Part shown: positions 52,864 to 61,092 of the stretch, in pieces
Layout: the number at the start of each line of letters is the position of its first letter
Position numbering within the stretch: position 1 is the stretch's first letter
Source: JABMQB01 sp964575025
Lineage (GTDB): Bacteria; Bacteroidota; Bacteroidia; Bacteroidales; Prolixibacteraceae
NCBI GenBank assembly: GCA_964575025.1
Contig: CAZNPV010000011.1
Coordinates: 26,599 to 90,598, forward strand
Direction: 5' to 3'
Length of the DNA stretch: 64,000 nucleotides
Notes under the pieces: model-generated
Told to the model about the DNA's origin: nothing
Databases searched by the model: none
Seen by the model: the letters and a program-made list of their open reading frames with translations, nothing else
Made by a program: the position numbers and the translations under genes

Positions 52864-55446
52864 ATGAATATGGCATCTGAAGAAAAACAAAATATACAAC
52901 CGCAGGAGGTGAATCAACCCATCTGGAAAAGAATTATTGTGGAGTCGGAACTTCCGGAGAAACTGTTGCCTCTCAAGGAGTTATCCAGGAATTTATGGTG
53001 GACATGGAGTGAGAAAGCCCGGGGGCTTTTTGAATATATCGACAAAGATATCTGGGAATCCAGTGAGCACAATCCCATTTTTTTACTGGAAGAAGTAAGT
53101 TATAAAAGACTGAAGGAGTTGGAAAATGACGATGATTTTCTGGAAAGGATGAATCGTGTCAATAAAGGACTCAAAAAATACCTTGCCGACAGGGAATCCG
53201 AACAGGGGCCATCCATAGCTTATTTCAGTATGGAATTTGGATTGCACGACAGCCTGAAGATTTTTTCGGGAGGCTTGGGGATCCTGGCCGGTGATTACCT
53301 GAAACAGGCAAGCGATTGCAAGGTGAACCTTACCGGGATTGGGTTGCTTTACCGGTATGGTTATTTCAAACAAGCGCTGACGCTTCACGGAGAACAGATC
53401 GCGAACTATGAATCCCAACATTTTTCAAAAATCCCTCTGCACCCGGCTCTCGACAACGAGGGGCAATGGGTGGAAATTGAAGTTGAATTTCCGGGACGCG
53501 TTCTGAAAGCAAAAGTGTGGGAAGTGCATATCGGAGCGGTTAAACTTTACCTGCTCGATGCCGATATAGACGCAAACAGCCCTGAAGACCGTTCAGTGAC
53601 GCACCACCTCTACGGCGGGGATAATGAAAACCGGCTGAAACAGGAAATGTTGCTGGGAATCGGAGGTATCAGGGCCTTGCGGAAACTAAACTGTCGTGCC
53701 GATGTGTATCACTGCAATGAGGGACATGCAGCTTTTATCGGCATTGAAAGATCGGTAGAATTTATGGCCCGAAACCACCTGTCATATGCACAGGCCAGAG
53801 AACTGGTCCGGGCCTCTACACTGTTTACAACCCATACTCCTGTGCCGGCAGGGCATGATTCATTCCACATCAGCCTGTTTGAAAAATATATGAGGGGATT
53901 TGCTGACAAAATGGGTTTATCATGGGATGAGTTTATGTCTTTGGGGAAGGCAAATCCCCATGAAGACCATTTCAACATGAGTTTCCTGGCAAGCCATATG
54001 TCACAGGGAATTAACGGAGTGAGCAAACTCCATGGAGAGGTAAGCAAAAAAATCCTGAAAGATCTCTATAAAGGATATCTTGAAGAAGAACTGGAAATTG
54101 GCTATGTAACAAATGGAGTGCATTATTCAACATGGGTCGCCCGGGAATGGAAAAAAATCCATAAAAAATATTTTGGCAAGGAATTTCCAAATAATCAGCT
54201 CGATACAGAGGTATGGAAAAATATCTACCGGGTGAATGATGAAGACATCTGGGAAATACGTCAGAATCTCAGACAAAAACTAATCAACTATATTAAACAG
54301 CGGTTTACCGATAACTGGATCAAACGGAATGAAGACCCCAAACTGATAACGGATGTAATGGGAAAATTAAACCCGGAAGCACTGACTATCGGGTTTGCAC
54401 GGAGGTTTGCAACCTATAAAAGGGCCTACCTGTTATTCCGGAATATGGAAAGGCTTGCCAGGCTGCTGAATGATCCGGAAAAACCGGTTCAGTTTATATT
54501 CGCCGGAAAAGCGCATCCTGCCGATAAAGCAGGACAGAAGCTGATCAGTGAGATTGTGGAAATCTCAAAACGACCTGAATTCAGGGGCAAAATTCTCTTT
54601 GTTCAGAATTATGATATGAACCTGGCTAAAATGTTGGTTCAGGGCGTGGATGTCTGGCTGAATACCCCTACCCGTCAACTTGAAGCCTCAGGAACCAGCG
54701 GCGAAAAAGGGGTGATGAACGGAACCCTTCATTTTTCTGTGCTCGACGGCTGGTGGGTCGAAGGGTATAAAGAAGAGGCCGGATGGGCTTTACCCCTGGA
54801 AAAAGCCTACGATGTGCAGGATTTTCAGGATGAACTGGATGCAGAGATGATTTACAATACCCTGAAAGATGAGATTATAGAATCCTTTTATGAAAGGAAC
54901 AGACAGGGGATTCCGGCAAAATGGGTCGGCTATATAAAAAATACCCTTGCCGAAGTTTCGCCCCATTTTACCTCAGCACGGATGATCCATGATTATCAGG
55001 TCCGGTATTACCGGCCCCAATCGGAAAGGTATCAGAAGCTGGCTGCCGGGGATTTCAGACTGGCTAAAGAACTGGCTGAATGGAAATTTAAAGTACTTGC
55101 GGAATGGGACCGGATGGAAGTGAAGGAAGTTCAGGTACTGAATGGCATTCAGAATACGATGAAAACAGACAAGAGTACTCCGGCAAGAGTTACCATTGAT
55201 CTGAAAGGATTAACCAGCAACGAAGTGGGACTGGAAATGGTGATAACCGAGAACGGATTGGACTCTCCTCCGAAACTGGTTGAAAAACTGCCCTTTGAAG
55301 TAGAACATACCGAGGGAAGTATTTGTACCTATAAACTGGACGTGCATCTGGTGAATGCCGGGGTATACAATTATTCTCTGAGGCTTTTCCCGAAGCATGA
55401 ATTGTTGCCTCACCGGCAGGATTTCGGATTGATGCGGTGGATCTGA
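52864..55446 (+). CDS. glgP: Alpha-glucan phosphorylase (GT35, DUF3417-containing)
   Basis: An 860-residue enzyme that releases glucose 1-phosphate from alpha-1,4-glucan. The N-terminal ~110 residues match the DUF3417 domain of the short bacterial phosphorylases (PLKELSRNLWWTWSEKARGLF, SSEHNPIFLLEEVSYKRL). The catalytic part has YFSMEFGLHDSLKIFSGGLGILAGDYLKQASD, VTNGVH, RFATYKRAYLLF, and the cofactor region EASGTSGEKGVMNGTLHFSVLDGWWVEGY with the PLP lysine in GTSGEKG. The last ~90 residues after residue 770 are a beta-domain. The end of the glycogen cluster: it begins 105 bases after the GH57 gene and is convergent with the oxoprolinase gene 16 bases later. Confidence 0.92.
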   Translation: MNMASEEKQNIQPQEVNQPIWKRIIVESELPEKLLPLKELSRNLWWTWSEKARGLFEYIDKDIWESSEHNPIFLLEEVSYKRLKELENDDDFLERMNRVNKGLKKYLADRESEQGPSIAYFSMEFGLHDSLKIFSGGLGILAGDYLKQASDCKVNLTGIGLLYRYGYFKQALTLHGEQIANYESQHFSKIPLHPALDNEGQWVEIEVEFPGRVLKAKVWEVHIGAVKLYLLDADIDANSPEDRSVTHHLYGGDNENRLKQEMLLGIGGIRALRKLNCRADVYHCNEGHAAFIGIERSVEFMARNHLSYAQARELVRASTLFTTHTPVPAGHDSFHISLFEKYMRGFADKMGLSWDEFMSLGKANPHEDHFNMSFLASHMSQGINGVSKLHGEVSKKILKDLYKGYLEEELEIGYVTNGVHYSTWVAREWKKIHKKYFGKEFPNNQLDTEVWKNIYRVNDEDIWEIRQNLRQKLINYIKQRFTDNWIKRNEDPKLITDVMGKLNPEALTIGFARRFATYKRAYLLFRNMERLARLLNDPEKPVQFIFAGKAHPADKAGQKLISEIVEISKRPEFRGKILFVQNYDMNLAKMLVQGVDVWLNTPTRQLEASGTSGEKGVMNGTLHFSVLDGWWVEGYKEEAGWALPLEKAYDVQDFQDELDAEMIYNTLKDEIIESFYERNRQGIPAKWVGYIKNTLAEVSPHFTSARMIHDYQVRYYRPQSERYQKLAAGDFRLAKELAEWKFKVLAEWDRMEVKEVQVLNGIQNTMKTDKSTPARVTIDLKGLTSNEVGLEMVITENGLDSPPKLVEKLPFEVEHTEGSICTYKLDVHLVNAGVYNYSLRLFPKHELLPHRQDFGLMRWI

Positions 55447-55462
55447 CCCGGATCCGGATGAA

Positions 55463-58400
55463 TCAGGATTTGCCGAAACCTCCTCCTCCCGGGGTTTCCA
55501 TAATGAACTGGTCACCGGCTGCAAGGTTGGTGTTTTGAACGGAGCGGAGTTTCTCAACCGTCCCGTTTTTTCTTATTATTTTCTGGCAGCCTGGTTTTCC
55601 CGGCTTCCCTCCGTTAAGGCCAAACGGGCCGACATTGCGGCGTTGTGTCAGCACGGAAAGGTTGACCGGTTCGAGGAAGGTGATTTTTCTGATCACTCCG
55701 TCTCCTCCGTTCCATTTTCCCTTGCCTCCCGAATTTTTTCGTATGCTGAATTCGTCCAGCCGTAAGGGGTAACGATGTTCCATTATTTCAGGATCGGTAA
55801 TGCGGGTATTTGTCATATGGTGATGAACGGCACTTTCTCCATGGAATCCCTTTCCGGCGCCACAGCCTCCACAGACCGTTTCGTAATAGCTGAAGTTGCT
55901 GTTACCGAAAAGTGTATTGTTCATAGTTCCCTGGCTGGCTGCCATCACTCCGAAAGCTTTTAATAAGGTATCTGTCAGGCGCTGACTGATCTCTACGTTA
56001 CCGCCTACCACAGCAGGGCATCTTTTCAGGTCTTTGGGGAAACAGGGATTCAGCATACCCCGGGGGATCACCAGGTTCACCGGATCCAGGAGTCCGTCGT
56101 TAAGAGGGATCGGCATGTTTAGCAGTAACCGCAATACATAAATGGTAACACTGTTCACGATGGCCGGTGTGGCATTCATATTTCCTCTATGTACTTTTGA
56201 GGTTCCGGAAAAATCAATGGTGCACAGGCCATCCTTCAAGACGATTTTTGCTGCCAGTGGAGAACCGTCATCCAGGAACTCCCGGGCAGCGTACACTCCG
56301 TCCGGAAATTTCCGCAGCGTATCACGCATTTTCAGGGCCGCATGTTCTCTGAGCAAATTCAGATATAAGAGCACCGTTTCTTTTCCATAGGTATCGATCA
56401 GCCGGAGGAAAGCCTTCTGTCCGTTTTGGTTTGCTGCCAGGGATGCATTCAGGTCGGTCAGGTTTTCATTCACCGACCGGGAAGGGTACCTCCCCCGGGT
56501 TAATATTGTTTCTATTCCTTGCCAGTCCACTTCGCCTTTTTTCATCAGGCAAAAGGGAGGTATAACGACTCCTTCTTCTTCCAGGTTCCGGGCATCAGGC
56601 GGCATCGACCCGGGGCTGATGCCTCCGATTTCACTGTGGTGAGCCCGGTTTACCACAAAACCCACCCTCCGGGACTCATAAAAAACAGGAGTAACCATAG
56701 TCACATCAGGAAGATGTGAACCTCCAAAGGCGGGGTGGTTGGTCACAATGGTATCTCCTTCTTCCACAGGGAAATGCCGGATCAGCGTTCGTACACAAAC
56801 ACCCAGGCTCCCCAGGTGAACAGGAATATGAGGTGCATTGGCAACCAGGTTGCCGTCAGCATCCAGCAGGGCGCATGAAAAATCATACCGCTCTTTAATG
56901 TTCACCGAAAGCGCTGTACGCTGAAGCATCGCTCCCATGTTTTCAGCAATGGCCATAAAACGGTTGGTAAACAACTCCAGTTCGGTTTCCCGTGCTTTCG
57001 AAACATCCGGTCTTTTTCCGTGGGTTTTTTCTTTTTGAAGAATGGCTGTTTCATTGGCATCGATGGTCAGTTCCCAATCCTTTTTTACATAGCTTGTGCT
57101 GTAGGCATCGAGAAACAAAGCAGGTCCTTTGAGGTAGCTTCCTGCAGGTTGGTTTTTACGGAAGAATACCGGCGTTTCGTTTTGAAGGGAATACTCCGGG
57201 ACAGCAGGTATCCGCGGTAAGGTTTTCAGGGTAACTGGCTTTTCCCTCTTTTTTGTTGCAACAAGAACCCTGGCTGCTTCAACCTCAATGATCCTGTTTC
57301 TCACCACATGCCCGTATTGTTGCCGGTAGGCTTCAAAAAACCGGTTTTCCAGCCTGTCCGGTGAATCATAGAAGATCTCAAGGCTGGCATCCTGACCCTT
57401 ATGCCGCATAAAAACCATTTTTTGGCGTACCTCGGTTTGTTCGGGTGCAATTCCTTCTGTGGCAAGTTGTGATTTGGCCTCAAGCTCCATTTCTTTCATC
57501 AGGCCGGGGAGTTCGCTTTTTATGGAGTGAAGGTCCCTTAATAACTGCCTTTCGGCAAATTTTTCGATCCGGGCATTTTCGATGCCAAAAGCACTCAGCA
57601 ATCCGGCATCGGCGGGGAGAAGGATGGTTTGAATTTCAAGAATCTCTGCGATATCGCACGCATGCAATCCTCCGGCGCCACCAAAAGCCACCATGGTATA
57701 CTCTTGCGGATCATAGCCTTTGGAGATGGAAATTTTTCGAATCGCACCGGCCATTGTTTCATTGGCGATATCGATCAGTCCCTGGAGTATGGCTTCTTTG
57801 GAATGGTGGACACCGGATTTTTCCTGAATCTCCCGTATCAGGATATCCAGTTTTTTTTCTGCATCATCTTTAGAAGCCGGTATTCCGAACTGGTTTGTGT
57901 CGAGTCTTCCAGCGAGGAGGTTTACATCGGTGAGTGTGAGGGGTCCTCCGGCGCCGTAACAGGCAGGTCCGGGATAAGCACCGGCACTTTCGGGGCCTAC
58001 ATTCAGTTTGTATCCGTCATACCGGCAAATGGAGCCGCCCCCCGCAGCCACGGTTTCAATCGCCAGGGCAGGACTGTTGATCCGTGCATCGCCTACCTCC
58101 AGTTCAAACCGATAGTCAAAAATCCCGTCAAAGCGGGAGACATCGGTGCTGGTACCTCCCATATCGAAGGCAATCAGTTTTCTGTATCCACTTTGTTCCC
58201 CAACGAACGAAGCTCCCACAACACCTCCGGCAGGGCCGCTCAACAGGCTGTCCTTGGGATGAAAGTTTGCAGCGTGAGCGAGACCCCCCGCACTGGTCAT
58301 AATGTGAAAAGGCCGGTTCCCGATTTTTTCAGAAATACGGGTTACATAGGTTTGGATGACAGGTGAAAGACAGGCATTCGCAACGGTGGTTTCTGCCCGG

Positions 58401-59221
58401 TTCAGAATTTTTATCAGAGGCGAAAGTTCAGAAGAAACAGAAACCGGGGGGAATCCCGATTCTTCAAGAATCTTTTTCACTACGATTTCATGCGCCGGAT
58501 TAAGGTAAGCATTCATCAACGTTACTGCAACCGATTCAATTCCTTCGTTGAGAAAGGGGATCACCTGTTTTCTGAATTTTTTCGGATCAACCGGTGTGAG
58601 GAGATTTCCTTTTGCATCAATCCGCTCATCAATTTCAAGAATATGGCTTGCTATCTGCCTGCGTTTTTTTACCTCCATGGCAAAGATGTCGGGGCGGGCC
58701 TGGTCACCTATCTCCAGTAAGTCGCGAAATCCTTTTGTTATGATAAGCAATGTTTTTGCTCCTTTGTGTTCCAGAAGGGCATTGGTGCCTTTTGTTGAGC
58801 CCAGTCTGAAGATCAGATCCGGGAATTCCTCATCCAGTGCTGTTTGGGTGATGAGGCGCGCTCCCAGAACCGGAGCCTCCTCGTTCGAGGTGATCTCAAA
58901 ATTCTTCCCTTCCACTTTGACAGATCCGGAAACAGGCCTTTTCAGCTGCAGGACGTGATTTTTTATGTCGTAGCCGGAAACCGGTATCCCGGCAGTTTCT
59001 GATTGCATTACCGTGAACATAAAACCCTTCAGGATGTCACGTGACAGATTCCATGATTCAGAGATCCTGAAACTGTTGCCGGAAATACGCCGCACAATGG
59101 TGCCGCGGAGGGCGCTGCTGCTTAATACCTTTTGCCGAAAGGTCTTGCCATGATTGTCAATCCCTATACAGTCGGTGAAAGTCCCTCCGGTGTCGATACA
59201 TATCTGAAAACTTTTTTTCAC
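55463..59221 (-). CDS. Hydantoinase/oxoprolinase family protein, HyuA-HyuB fusion (5-oxoprolinase)
   Basis: A 1252-residue fusion. N-terminal HyuA/oxoprolinase half (1-~690): QICIDTGGTFTDCIG, LRLGSTKGTNALLEHKGAKT-like FRLGSTKGTNALLEHKGA, AFDMGGTSTDVSRFDG and AFGGAGGLHACDIAEIL, an ATP-binding actin-like fold. C-terminal HyuB half (~730-1250): ELFTNRFMAIAENMGAMLQRTA, GDTIVTNHPAFGGSHLPDVTMVTPVF, IDFSGTSKVHRGNMNATPAI and the Gly-rich end TPGGGGFG. One chain of this length resembles eukaryotic OPLAH, which cleaves 5-oxoproline to glutamate with ATP, more than split HyuA/B hydantoinases. No ATG lies near the start; GTG 59221 fits the family start (VKKSFQICIDTGG), while TTG 59245 would add eight residues. 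Follows the Nramp-like gene by 2-26 bases, so the two are an operon. Confidence 0.85.
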   Translation of the reverse strand: MKKSFQICIDTGGTFTDCIGIDNHGKTFRQKVLSSSALRGTIVRRISGNSFRISESWNLSRDILKGFMFTVMQSETAGIPVSGYDIKNHVLQLKRPVSGSVKVEGKNFEITSNEEAPVLGARLITQTALDEEFPDLIFRLGSTKGTNALLEHKGAKTLLIITKGFRDLLEIGDQARPDIFAMEVKKRRQIASHILEIDERIDAKGNLLTPVDPKKFRKQVIPFLNEGIESVAVTLMNAYLNPAHEIVVKKILEESGFPPVSVSSELSPLIKILNRAETTVANACLSPVIQTYVTRISEKIGNRPFHIMTSAGGLAHAANFHPKDSLLSGPAGGVVGASFVGEQSGYRKLIAFDMGGTSTDVSRFDGIFDYRFELEVGDARINSPALAIETVAAGGGSICRYDGYKLNVGPESAGAYPGPACYGAGGPLTLTDVNLLAGRLDTNQFGIPASKDDAEKKLDILIREIQEKSGVHHSKEAILQGLIDIANETMAGAIRKISISKGYDPQEYTMVAFGGAGGLHACDIAEILEIQTILLPADAGLLSAFGIENARIEKFAERQLLRDLHSIKSELPGLMKEMELEAKSQLATEGIAPEQTEVRQKMVFMRHKGQDASLEIFYDSPDRLENRFFEAYRQQYGHVVRNRIIEVEAARVLVATKKREKPVTLKTLPRIPAVPEYSLQNETPVFFRKNQPAGSYLKGPALFLDAYSTSYVKKDWELTIDANETAILQKEKTHGKRPDVSKARETELELFTNRFMAIAENMGAMLQRTALSVNIKERYDFSCALLDADGNLVANAPHIPVHLGSLGVCVRTLIRHFPVEEGDTIVTNHPAFGGSHLPDVTMVTPVFYESRRVGFVVNRAHHSEIGGISPGSMPPDARNLEEEGVVIPPFCLMKKGEVDWQGIETILTRGRYPSRSVNENLTDLNASLAANQNGQKAFLRLIDTYGKETVLLYLNLLREHAALKMRDTLRKFPDGVYAAREFLDDGSPLAAKIVLKDGLCTIDFSGTSKVHRGNMNATPAIVNSVTIYVLRLLLNMPIPLNDGLLDPVNLVIPRGMLNPCFPKDLKRCPAVVGGNVEISQRLTDTLLKAFGVMAASQGTMNNTLFGNSNFSYYETVCGGCGAGKGFHGESAVHHHMTNTRITDPEIMEHRYPLRLDEFSIRKNSGGKGKWNGGDGVIRKITFLEPVNLSVLTQRRNVGPFGLNGGKPGKPGCQKIIRKNGTVEKLRSVQNTNLAAGDQFIMETPGGGGFGKS

Positions 59222-59247
59222 ATGCGATTTATTAAAGCCCAACAAGT

Positions 59248-60552
59248 TTATCTTTTTGTTTTAAACCAAACGCCTCCGGATATTACAACAGATAGCAAGG
59301 TAATCACTATCAGCAACCAATTCCCGGGACTTTGTCCGGGTCTGAAGGTACTGAAAACAGCCTTTGCTGTATTGTTCAACCCGATAACGATAGTAATTGC
59401 GATAATCAGAATGGTCGTTGCATTGAGCCAAACCGGGTTTGCCCATTTTTTGCCCATCAGTGTTTTGTTGTTGATAGCAACAAACAGGAAGATGCTCACA
59501 AAGGGAAGCAGGAATCCGTTGAGTGCCTGAGCCAGGATAATGGCCGGGATGGGTTTTACGTTTGTGACTGCAAACAGCATTCCGACCAGAAGGACAATGA
59601 GCCAGCCCAGTCTGAAGTTCCGGCAATCCGGTTTCCACCGTTCCGGATTCTTGTTTCCGAACACGCTTTTAATGGTTATGGCTGAAGCCAGGGGCGCCGT
59701 AACAGCTGAGGTAAAACCGGCAGCAAACAATCCGAAACCAAGCAAATACTTCCCTGCTGGTCCAAGCCTGTGTATTAATGCATCAGACAGGTTCTCGAAT
59801 GAAAAAGTACCCATGACCGAAGTTCCTGCTACCAGGACAGCCATTGAGAAAATACCGCCGAGAAGAATTGCTACCGAGATACCGAAACGCATTTCCTTAA
59901 TACTGTGACTCCTGGTAGTAATGCCCGATCCCAGAAAAAGGTTGTACGGCACAATGGTGGTCCCTATCAGTCCCAGAACCAAAAGTCCTGCTTCAGGGTG
60001 AGCCGGGATGCGGGGGATAAAAGTTCCTTTCAGGATTTCAGATAAAGAAACCGGGATCAGAAAAGCAGTAAGCAGAAAAATCACACCCATTGCAGCCACT
60101 ACGATGCCCATGATGGTAGAAATGATTTTCAGGGAAGGGATACTTAAGACCAAGGCTGCCATGGCAGCAATGATTAAAACCAACAGCCACGCCGGCAGAT
60201 TAAGAATAAGTTGTGAACCTGCAACAGCACCAATGATGTTCCCCATTTCGTAGGCTGCAGCACCAACCACAATGGCGCCTATAACCAGGATCAGCATTGC
60301 AAGACGCGATTTTTTATTTTCATACTGAAAGGCTATAGCCTGTCCGAGGTTTTTCCCCGAGGCAATGGTGAGCCGTGCACTGGCTTCCTGCAACACTAAG
60401 CAGGCAAGGGTAGAAAACAGCAATGCCCACAGCAACTTTACGCCAAACAAGGCCCCCGACCTGGCAGCCGTGGTAATGGTGCCTGGCCCGATAAAGGCTG
60501 CTGACACCACCGACCAGAAAAGAATATTCAGAATACGTGATTTCGCGGACAT
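59248..60552 (-). CDS. Nramp-fold transporter lacking the canonical metal ligands
   Basis: A 434-residue membrane protein with 11-12 hydrophobic helices and clear Nramp homology: LLWALLFSTLACLVLQEASARL (TM2), AAYEMGNIIGA (TM3), TSAVTAPLASAITIKSVFG (TM7), and QALNGFLLPFVSIFLFVAINN (TM9-10). The first-helix motif DPGN, which holds a metal-binding Asp and Asn, is GPGT here; the TM6 motif A-x-x-M-P-H is T-x-x-V-P-Y (TTIVPYN). All four usual ligands are changed, so manganese or iron transport by the standard mechanism is unlikely. Co-transcribed with a 5-oxoprolinase, it may carry oxoproline or a related compound; this is inference. A TATATTTG -7 element lies close upstream. Confidence 0.82.
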   Translation of the reverse strand: MSAKSRILNILFWSVVSAAFIGPGTITTAARSGALFGVKLLWALLFSTLACLVLQEASARLTIASGKNLGQAIAFQYENKKSRLAMLILVIGAIVVGAAAYEMGNIIGAVAGSQLILNLPAWLLVLIIAAMAALVLSIPSLKIISTIMGIVVAAMGVIFLLTAFLIPVSLSEILKGTFIPRIPAHPEAGLLVLGLIGTTIVPYNLFLGSGITTRSHSIKEMRFGISVAILLGGIFSMAVLVAGTSVMGTFSFENLSDALIHRLGPAGKYLLGFGLFAAGFTSAVTAPLASAITIKSVFGNKNPERWKPDCRNFRLGWLIVLLVGMLFAVTNVKPIPAIILAQALNGFLLPFVSIFLFVAINNKTLMGKKWANPVWLNATTILIIAITIVIGLNNTAKAVFSTFRPGQSPGNWLLIVITLLSVVISGGVWFKTKR

Positions 60553-60569
60553 AATTCATTAGTAACTCT

Positions 60570-60577
60570 CAAATATA
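60570..60577 (-). promoter_or_regulatory. -7 promoter element of the transporter-oxoprolinase operon
   Basis: The minus strand reads TATATTTG (exact TAnnTTTG), 18 bases before ATG 60552, which would give a very short leader. No -33 TTG at 19-21 bases. Confidence 0.45.
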
Positions 60578-60654
60578 GCCAAACGAATCTCCTCTGAAAA
60601 GATAACTGCCCTTTAATCTTTAAGACATGTTTGTAAATAATCTCCGGAAGTGCC

Positions 60655-60992
60655 GCATTCGGGATGGATTTAATAACAAAATCCTGATAATTCATTGAGT
60701 TTGTTGTTTTATAAGAAGATTTCTGGTAGTTTTCCAGCCACGGTTTTGGAGCTTTTGCCCGTTTATCCCCCCACTTTAATTCAACCCCCCAAAGTTTCCC
60801 GGAGCCTTGTTTCACATAGTCTAGTCCGGCCCCGGTATAAGTCCTCCAGAAAAATAAGTTCAGGTGAACCCGCTGGTAGCGGTTCCTTTTTATCCTTTCG
60901 GAAATAATAAAATTTTCCCAAAGGGGCCCGATGTCATGCCGTTTACCGGTTTTATCTATATGGAATAAAGTTAGGTTAAGCTGTTTTGTGGT
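60655..60992 (-). pseudogene. Remnant of a DUF4143-type AAA+ ATPase (C-terminal ~110 residues)
   Basis: Reading the minus strand from 60992 gives an open stretch without a start codon: RHDIGPLWENFIISERIKR, then FFWRTYTGAGLDYV, GKLWGVELKWGDKRAKAPKPW and NYQDFVI. This matches the C-terminal end of the AAA_14/DUF4143 ATPases (GALWENFLISER, FWRTYDGxEIDYVE, EFKWSxKKxKAPKxWxxxYP). A stop codon lies directly upstream (60993-60995), and no P-loop part exists in the flanking sequence, so only the tail survives. The reading continues past the normal end, as expected for a decaying fragment. These ATPases move between genomes often, and the fragment marks an old insertion in the 540-base gap between the transporter and comM. 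Confidence 0.6.
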
Positions 60993-61054
60993 TTATTGAG
61001 AGCTGTTGCAGGTCAAATGATTCGATCCAACTGTTTTATTTCTGCTTTAAAAGC

Positions 61055-61070
61055 TGTATCTTTAGATACA
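61055..61070. promoter_or_regulatory. 16-base palindrome before comM
   Basis: TGTATCT (61055-61061) and AGATACA (61064-61070) form an inverted repeat with a 2-base centre. It contains TATCTTTA, one change from TAnnTTTG, and ends 22 bases before ATG 61093, so it may be a promoter with an overlapping operator. Confidence 0.35.
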
Positions 61071-61092
61071 AATTTAAAAATGTCCCTCAACC

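Noticed and set aside
60528..60815. A complete 95-codon gene
   Set aside because: It starts within the DUF4143-like tail and reads past the normal end; better seen as part of the remnant.
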